Source: Flavobacteriales bacterium | GTDB lineage: Bacteria > Bacteroidota > Bacteroidia > Flavobacteriales_F > PHOS-HE28 | NCBI GenBank assembly: GCA_030584065.1 | Contig: CP129489.1 | Location: 1,264,640 to 1,328,639 of the forward strand | Length of the DNA stretch: 64,000 nt | Direction of reading: 5' to 3' | The notes under the pieces: model-generated | The model's database searches: none | What the model saw: only the letters and a program-made list of their open reading frames with translations | Told to the model about the DNA's origin: nothing | Translations under genes and position numbers: made by a program | Shown: positions 60,301 through 64,000 of the stretch, one piece after another | How the letters are laid out: every line of letters starts with the position of its first letter | Position numbering within the stretch: position 1 is the first letter of the stretch

Positions 60301-61009
60301 AATTCACCAGCTGCGCGCGGAAAGCGCCGACATTCTCCTCGGGCCTGATGATTCCATCGGCCAGCCCTTGCGCGAAATAGCTCTCCGAGGCGCTGCCCGC
60401 ATCCGTACTGGCGGCACTGGCGCCGTCACCGATGGTGGCGATGAGGGTGCCATCGCGCGCGAAGAGCAGGGTGCCGGCGCCATGGGTGTTGTAGAGCACA
60501 GCCGCACCAGTGGTGATGCTCTCGCCGAGCAGGACGGTGCGGCTGTCGGGGTCCACGGCCTCGAAAGCCGGCCCGATGGCCGTGTAGCGGACGATCCGGA
60601 CGATCGTGGCCGTGCCACCGTCGGTGGCATAGGGGTCGTAACTGGGCGTGCCGAAGTTGAGCAGGTGGTGACGGTCCACCACATACATGGCATAAACCCG
60701 TCCATTGCTGGTGAATGCGGGGTCGAGGGCAAAGCCGAGCATCCCATGGTCGCCCCAATTGCCGACCTCTTGCATCAGGTTCAGCAAGGGACTCGGCTTG
60801 CGCACACCATTCTCCACGATCCACACGCGGCCGCTCTTCTCCCAAACGTACATGCGCCCATTCTGATCCCAGACCGCACCCACCGGGCTGAACCATCCAT
60901 CGGAAACGAGGGAGCTGACGAAACCTGCCGGCAGCGTCTGGGCAGTGGACCTTCCCGGAGCCCCAATCAACAACAGGATCAGGCAGGCAATGACTGGAGC
61001 GCGTAGCAT
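57317..61009 (-). CDS. giant secreted quinoprotein-like protein: GSDH propeller, PKD, PA14, dockerin-like tail (copy 2)
   Basis: 1230 residues, one of two tandem paralogs of nearly equal length and identical domain order. Signal peptide MLRAPVIACLILLLIGAPGRSTAQ sets the start at 61009, not the upstream ATG at 61069. The propeller keeps H176 in YNTHGAGTLLFARDG and GLRNPYRMTLQP. PKD domains show HQWDFGDGSPIST and YHWDFGDGTASD; PA14 shows YVFTVTGDDATAVYL. The tail has SGDVNRDGSLRYVGNGNDRDPILVAIGG and DVDLSGVVRYTGQWNDRDPILVNIGG. Here the first loop is the better DxNxDG match, the reverse of copy 1. GATTTTCG at 61038-61045 may be its promoter box. Substrate unknown. Confidence 0.85.
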   Translation of the reverse strand: MLRAPVIACLILLLIGAPGRSTAQTLPAGFVSSLVSDGWFSPVGAVWDQNGRMYVWEKSGRVWIVENGVRKPSPLLNLMQEVGNWGDHGMLGFALDPAFTSNGRVYAMYVVDRHHLLNFGTPSYDPYATDGGTATIVRIVRYTAIGPAFEAVDPDSRTVLLGESITTGAAVLYNTHGAGTLLFARDGTLIATIGDGASAASTDAGSASESYFAQGLADGIIRPEENVGAFRAQLVNSFNGKVLRMDPATGNGVPSNPFYDPAQPRAPRSRVWALGLRNPYRMTLQPGTGSTNPADGDIGTLFIGDVGWSSWEELNVCNSPGMNFGWPLFEGMENAASYASALTENRDQPNPLFNGTSCTVPYFRFSDLLKQDQVGHVNGHPNPCDPAQQVPLSVPRFFHARPSIDWQHGDRSRCAAFQAGAPITYDLDDPLSPVPGPRFGGYAAIGGPWSAWSGFPAAFQDCAYHADFAGGWIKRFVYGPNGEVQSVQDFASGLGAVNWLGAGPDGCLWYIKYTGGAELRRICNTAAVNLPPVAVASQSVQYGPGPLSVSFSGAASSDPEGGAITHQWDFGDGSPISTAVSPVHVFQAPPGAPTMYTVTLTVTDNTGQQASASLVVSVNNTPPIAAITSFANGAFYPVGVDTVFQLAASVSDAEHGPAQLSYAWQVTLRHNTHEHPGPIINAVSTSAHVSGEGCDGQSYSYEVRLTVSDAAGLSTTVSHVLHPRCYAIAPTAIIMASSIAGQAPFAVQFDGTASYDPGSIVAYHWDFGDGTASDQPAPIKVFTDEGDRVVTLTVTDDDGLTGQAARTVTVVTLGAPQCMGPSGSVLRQFWSGVGGISIPDLVNHPNYPGSPTGSSTLTSFQGPTNFANNYGTRVRGYIVPPATGSYVFTVTGDDATAVYLSLNAEPRHARLICSAPGSTTAAQFDRFPSQTSAAIQLVAGAYYYVELLHKEGSASDHFALYWQTPLNGTRTIIPGSALVQWADCLPGARLRCVLSGPYDSNTGLMRDDLRSVGLLPLGQPYSALGYAFIGGGNESTTAARLSQTGPNAVVDWVVVELRNKNAPSQVIASRAALLERDGDILGTDGFARLTFNVPVDNYYIALRHRNHLAAMTAASIRLDAGDRTVDFTLPSTGTWGTQAEVPLVNGRMGLWSGDVNRDGSLRYVGNGNDRDPILVAIGGSMPLNTVTGYRLEDVDLSGVVRYTGQWNDRDPILVNIGGSTPTAVRVQQLP

Positions 61010-61078
61010 CGATTCTACTGGAAACTGGTTCGCGTCGCGAAAATCGACAACCAACGAAGCACTCCGCAATGCGAATTC

Positions 61079-62155
61079 TCAACCATCGAAAAGCCCGAGT
61101 TGTCCCTGTGGAGGGGGCTTGAAGAGATCGGTCCTCAGCGTTGGCATGGCCCGTTCACCGAAATGGCGCCGGCGGAGCACGCGGAACACCCTGTTGATAT
61201 TCTCCGCGAACGGCCCCTCGCCGCGAAGCCGGCGGCCCGGCCGGGAGTCCGACACCGCCCCGCCATGGACAGCCCTGGTCTGGGCCAGCACCCTTGCCGA
61301 CCGGTCAGGGTAGTGGGCTTCCAACCATGCTCTGAAGACCGGCTCCACGGCCCCATTGGTGCGCAGGACGGTGTAGCTGGCTGAAATCGCTCCCGCTGCA
61401 GCGCCGGCCTTGAGCAGCGAAGACACCTCCGGCTCATTGAGGGCCGGAATGATCGGCGCCAGCATGGCCATCACCGGCACACCGGCCCCACTGAGCGCTC
61501 GGATGGCCTCCAAGCGCTGAGCTGTTGTACTGGTGCGGGGCTCCAGCGCACGGCGCAAGGATTCATCCAGCGTGGTCAGGCTGATGGCTACGCTGGCCAG
61601 TCCCTTGGATGCCATTTCGGAAAGCAAGTCCAAATCCCTCAGGACCAATGCATTCTTGGTGATGATGACCACGGGCTGACCGAAGTCCAAGGCCACCTGC
61701 AGCAGGCTCCGCGTCAATCCCTCCTTGCGCTCGATCGGTTGGTAGGGATCCGTGGCGCCCGAGATGCTGATGGGCTGCACTTCCCACCCGGGCCGGCGCA
61801 GGGTCTGCTCCAAGCGTGCAGCAGCGCCCCGCTTCACCAGGATCACCCGCTCAAAGTCAAGCCCCGCACTGTACCCCCAATACTCGTGCGTCGGTCGAGC
61901 ATAGCAGTAGGCGCAGCCGTGCTCGCAACCTTGGTATGGGTTCATGCTGTACCGGAAAGGGAGGTCTGGGCTGTTCACCGGATTGACGATGTTGCGGGCA
62001 TCAACCGGCAGGTAGCGGGTGGGCTCCGGTGCGGTCTCTCCCAAAGGCTCATCGATGCCTTCCGCATGGAATGCACCCTTGGTGATGGCTTCGAACCGGT
62101 TCGGAACCTGAAGCATCGCACCCCGTCCCTTGATGGGTTTGCCGTCATTGCGCAT
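61079..62155 (-). CDS. PA0069-family radical SAM protein
   Basis: 358 residues. The cluster motif is CEHGCAYCYARP (C-x3-C-x2-C) in MNPYQGCEHGCAYCYAR, followed by HEYWGYSAGLDFE and VILVKRGAA. SISGATDPYQPIERKEGLTRSLLQVA and ITKNALVLRDLDLLSEMA are typical of the spore-photoproduct-lyase-like PA0069 family. The C-terminal GPFAENINRVFRVLRRRHFG..LRTDLFKPPPQGQLGLFDG is usual for the long form. Function unknown; DNA repair or cofactor chemistry has been suggested. The start at 62155 lies four bases after a TACCTTGG box. The gene follows the giant paralog on the same strand after 70 bases. Confidence 0.92.
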   Translation of the reverse strand: MRNDGKPIKGRGAMLQVPNRFEAITKGAFHAEGIDEPLGETAPEPTRYLPVDARNIVNPVNSPDLPFRYSMNPYQGCEHGCAYCYARPTHEYWGYSAGLDFERVILVKRGAAARLEQTLRRPGWEVQPISISGATDPYQPIERKEGLTRSLLQVALDFGQPVVIITKNALVLRDLDLLSEMASKGLASVAISLTTLDESLRRALEPRTSTTAQRLEAIRALSGAGVPVMAMLAPIIPALNEPEVSSLLKAGAAAGAISASYTVLRTNGAVEPVFRAWLEAHYPDRSARVLAQTRAVHGGAVSDSRPGRRLRGEGPFAENINRVFRVLRRRHFGERAMPTLRTDLFKPPPQGQLGLFDG

Positions 62156-62159
62156 GTTC

Positions 62160-62167
62160 CCAAGGTA
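62160..62167 (-). promoter_or_regulatory. -7 promoter box TACCTTGG for the radical SAM gene
   Basis: Minus strand, four bases before the ATG at 62155; supports this start over the ORF start at 62242. Confidence 0.5.
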
Positions 62168-62206
62168 GCCGCGAATGGCCTGACAAACGCTTGACACTGG
62201 CTTGGG

Positions 62207-62214
62207 TAGTTTCG
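62207..62214 (+). promoter_or_regulatory. -7 promoter box TAGTTTCG for the TolB-like lipoprotein
   Basis: Predicted leader of about 14 bases before the ATG at 62233; divergent from the radical SAM promoter 40 bases away. Confidence 0.5.
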
Positions 62215-62232
62215 CGCCCCATTCTGAAACCC

Positions 62233-63336
62233 ATGCGATCAAGCACGATCATCCTCGCCCTCCTTGCCATTGGCTGCAACACGGCACCGCCCAGCGCGGA
62301 AGCCGATCGGGAACCTCAGGTAACGGGCTGGGACAGCACCTTGATCCATCCGGAGGAGCGGCACTTCAAGCGATTGAAGCAGCTCACCTTCGGCGGTGAC
62401 AATGCCGAGGCCTACTGGAGCTTCGCTGGGAACCGATTGGTGTTCCAGAGCACCAATCCGGCTTGGGGCGAATCATGCGACCAGATCCATTGGTTCAATC
62501 CGTTCAAGGACGACCTGCGCGCCGCCCCCCCCCAGCTGGTGAGCATGAAAGGCGGACGCACCACCTGCAGCTATTTCCTGCCCGGCGACAGCCTGGTCCT
62601 GTATGCCAGCACCCACGAGCATGATGCCGCATGCCCGGCCGTGCCGGAGCGCCGGGCCGATGGCAAATACGTATGGCCCATCTATCCGAGCTTCGACATC
62701 CACGTGGGCGACCTGAAGGGGAACCTGGTCCGGAAGCTGACGGAGACCCCCGGCTATGATGCGGAGGCCACGGTGTCCCCCAAGGGCGACCGCATCGTCT
62801 TCACGAGCATGCGCGATGGCGACCTCGACCTCTACACGATGAACATCGACGGCAGCGATGTGCGGCGCGTGACCACGGCGTTGGGATACGATGGAGGGGC
62901 ATTCTTCAGCCCTGACGGCACCAAGCTCCTCTGGCGGGCCTCACGCCCGGCCACGCCCGAAGAGGAGGCGGAATACAAGGCGCTGCTGCAGGAAGGACTC
63001 GTGAAGCCGACCAGCATGGAGCTGTACGTGGCGAACGCCGACGGCAGCGATGCACGGCGCATCACCGAGCTCGGGCAGGCCAATTGGGCCCCCTACTGGC
63101 ACCCTGACGGGAAGCGTATCATCTTCGCCAGCAACCACCTCAGCGAGCGCGGCTTTCCCTTCACGCTCTTCATGATCAATGCCGATGGCAGCGGCCTGGA
63201 ACAGGTAAGCCACGGTGACACGTTCGACGCCTTCCCGGTCTTCAGTCCGGATGGGCGCTACCTGGTCTTCAGCAGCAACCGCAACAATGGCGGCACACGG
63301 GAGACGAACCTCTTCCTTGCAGAGTGGGCCGAATGA
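62233..63336 (+). CDS. TolB-like PD40 beta-propeller lipoprotein
   Basis: 367 residues. Lipoprotein signal MRSSTIILALLAIGCN with an AIGC lipobox. PD40 blades follow: LKQLTFGGDNAEAYWSFAGNRLVFQST, TETPGYDAEATVSPKGDRIVFTSMRDGDLDLYTMNIDGSDVRRVT, LGYDGGAFFSPDGTKLLWRAS, LGQANWAPYWHPDGKRIIFASN and FDAFPVFSPDGRYLVFSSNRN. The order and spacing match the stand-alone PD40 proteins of Bacteroidetes, often annotated as TolB-like. It is not the Tol-Pal TolB, because it is lipid-anchored and tolA/pal are absent. Likely role: surface binding or hydrolysis cofactor; function unknown. Confidence 0.87.
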   Translation: MRSSTIILALLAIGCNTAPPSAEADREPQVTGWDSTLIHPEERHFKRLKQLTFGGDNAEAYWSFAGNRLVFQSTNPAWGESCDQIHWFNPFKDDLRAAPPQLVSMKGGRTTCSYFLPGDSLVLYASTHEHDAACPAVPERRADGKYVWPIYPSFDIHVGDLKGNLVRKLTETPGYDAEATVSPKGDRIVFTSMRDGDLDLYTMNIDGSDVRRVTTALGYDGGAFFSPDGTKLLWRASRPATPEEEAEYKALLQEGLVKPTSMELYVANADGSDARRITELGQANWAPYWHPDGKRIIFASNHLSERGFPFTLFMINADGSGLEQVSHGDTFDAFPVFSPDGRYLVFSSNRNNGGTRETNLFLAEWAE

Positions 63337-63384
63337 CCGCAGGACGGTAGAGCAGAGGTCGCGCACGTGCGATCTTCGCACCCG

Positions 63385-63717
63385 ATGAGCGGAACGCCTG
63401 AGCGAGCTCGAAAGGGATGGATGCAGCGTCTGGCGGAGCGCTGGGGCGTCTCCCCCTCCCGCGTGGTGGTCATCCTCTTGGTGTTCGCCTGCACGGGATT
63501 CACGGTGATGTTCCTCAAGCGCCCTGTGGTGGCATGGGTGTCGGGCGATACCGGAGAGCCCCCGCTCCTGTTCACGGTGCTCTACTACGTCCTGGTGCTC
63601 CCGCTCTACAATGCGCTGCTGCTCGCGTATGGCGCGCTTTTCGGGCAGTTCAGCTTCTTCTGGGCCTTCGAGAAGCGGTTCTTCGCACGCTTGCTCGGCC
63701 GCCCTCCAAGGACCTGA
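63385..63717 (+). CDS. small membrane protein (DUF6787-like)
   Basis: 110 residues. Short basic start (MSGTPERARKGWMQRLAERWGVSPSR), a first helix VVVILLVFACTGFTVMFLKRPVV, a second LLFTVLYYVLVLPLYNALLLAYGALFG and a tail FSFFWAFEKRFFARLLGR. The WGVS..ILLVFACTGFT..LKRP pattern fits DUF6787, a family restricted to Bacteroidetes. GATCTTCG lies six bases before the ATG at 63385, which is preferred to a GTG at 63367. Its 3' end overlaps the convergent vsr gene by 68 bases. Confidence 0.7.
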   Translation: MSGTPERARKGWMQRLAERWGVSPSRVVVILLVFACTGFTVMFLKRPVVAWVSGDTGEPPLLFTVLYYVLVLPLYNALLLAYGALFGQFSFFWAFEKRFFARLLGRPPRT

Positions 63718-64000
63718 TGACCCGGGCCACTTGCTGCACGGGGTTGCGCTTCACGCGGCATTCCCAGAGCATGAGGACACGCCATCCTGCGAGACGGAGC
63801 GCAGCGGCCTTCTCCGCATCCCGCTCCTTGTTCCGTTGGAGCTTTGGGCCCCAATACCAACTGTTCCGCTTCGGGGCCTGAGGGCGGCAATACGGGCAGC
63901 CATGCCAGAAGCAGCCATGCACGAAGACCGCCACGCGGCGGCCGACGAATGCGATATCGGGCCTTCCTGGCACCCGTGCATAGTGAAGCCGGTAACCGGT
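63650..64000 (-). CDS. vsr: very short patch repair endonuclease, 5' truncated by the window end
   Basis: The C-terminal 116 residues are present and the frame stays open to the window end, so the start is outside. The Vsr signature is complete in this part: VPGRPDIAF (PD, the metal-binding aspartate), VAVFVHGCFWHGCPYC (zinc cysteines and histidine), PKRNSWYWGPKLQRNKERD, and GWRVLMLWECRVK. Vsr nicks beside T:G mismatches left by deamination of 5-methylcytosine, normally next to a dcm-type cytosine methyltransferase, which would lie to the right of this window. The tail (EGGRASVRRTASRRPRRS) is longer and more basic than usual and overlaps the convergent membrane-protein gene. Confidence 0.93.
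   Translation of the reverse strand, partial: TGYRLHYARVPGRPDIAFVGRRVAVFVHGCFWHGCPYCRPQAPKRNSWYWGPKLQRNKERDAEKAAALRLAGWRVLMLWECRVKRNPVQQVARVIRSLEGGRASVRRTASRRPRRS

Overview
The window looks like a chromosomal segment of a GC-rich member of the Bacteroidota, probably a Flavobacteriales-like lineage. The evidence is: C-terminal sorting-type domains of type IX secretion (T9SS) cargo; a TPR-PD40-CRD-OmpA protein with PorE architecture; an alanine/glutamate-tailed S16; a flavobacterial-style ornithine aminotransferase; an SRP RNA of Bacteroidetes type; and dozens of TAnnTTTG-like -7 promoter boxes a few bases ahead of start codons. Codon use is GC-rich throughout, except for one AT-rich gene at 17860-18213. 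No rRNA, tRNA, CRISPR array, integrase or transposase was found.

Layout. 1-7.8 kb: end of a FAD oxidoreductase, a DegT-type aminotransferase divergent from an SDR, an outer-membrane beta-barrel, a GH38 mannosidase, a MITE-like inverted repeat, a YciH/SUI1 factor and a YdeI-like protein. 7.8-8.2 kb: no recognisable gene. 8.2-17.6 kb: rpsP, GH20 hexosaminidase, M1 peptidase, a secreted metallopeptidase-like protein, a MORN lipoprotein, a GT87 enzyme and a T9SS-tagged serine hydrolase. 17.6-19.6 kb: a broken second copy of the rocD 3' end, an AT-rich DUF488 gene, then intact rocD. 19.7-26 kb: SRP RNA, SDR, bestrophin, paaI-pcaF, a DUF1801/YdeI protein, rpmE2 and a lipoprotein. 26-33 kb: LuxC-like reductase divergent from a ferredoxin, the serC-serA-DUF1015 operon, and rarA. 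33-43.5 kb: envelope proteins, a Gdx/SugE exporter, the queE-OmpA pair, and an operon glycosyltransferase-gcvT-comB-phospholipase-like. 44.6-51.4 kb: CapD/FlaA1-like enzyme, mnmH-selD, a basic DNA-binding-like protein, a universal stress protein and a soluble quinoprotein dehydrogenase. 51.4-61 kb: PAP2 phosphatase, a propeller protein, and two very large tandem paralogs (sugar-dehydrogenase propeller + PKD + PA14 + dockerin-like tail). 61-64 kb: PA0069-type radical SAM protein, TolB/PD40 lipoprotein, small membrane protein, and the start-truncated vsr gene.

How the parts fit. Much of the window serves the cell envelope and secretion: signal peptides, lipoproteins, T9SS-type tails, glycosidases, peptidases and an outer-membrane OmpA protein. 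The rest is core metabolism and RNA modification: serine synthesis, glycine cleavage T protein, queuosine precursor synthesis, selenium transfer to tRNA, phenylacetate/beta-ketoadipate-type thiolysis and ornithine transamination. Genes are tightly packed, with several ATGA overlaps and convergent pairs that nearly touch.

The most unusual items are: the rocD tail duplication bracketing a foreign-looking gene; the tandem giant quinoprotein-like paralogs with a duplicated calcium-loop-like tail; the widespread near-leaderless promoter arrangement, anchored by the SRP RNA; and two inverted-repeat elements at 6.67-6.84 kb and 40.24-40.43 kb. All family assignments come from reading motifs by eye; no database search was run.
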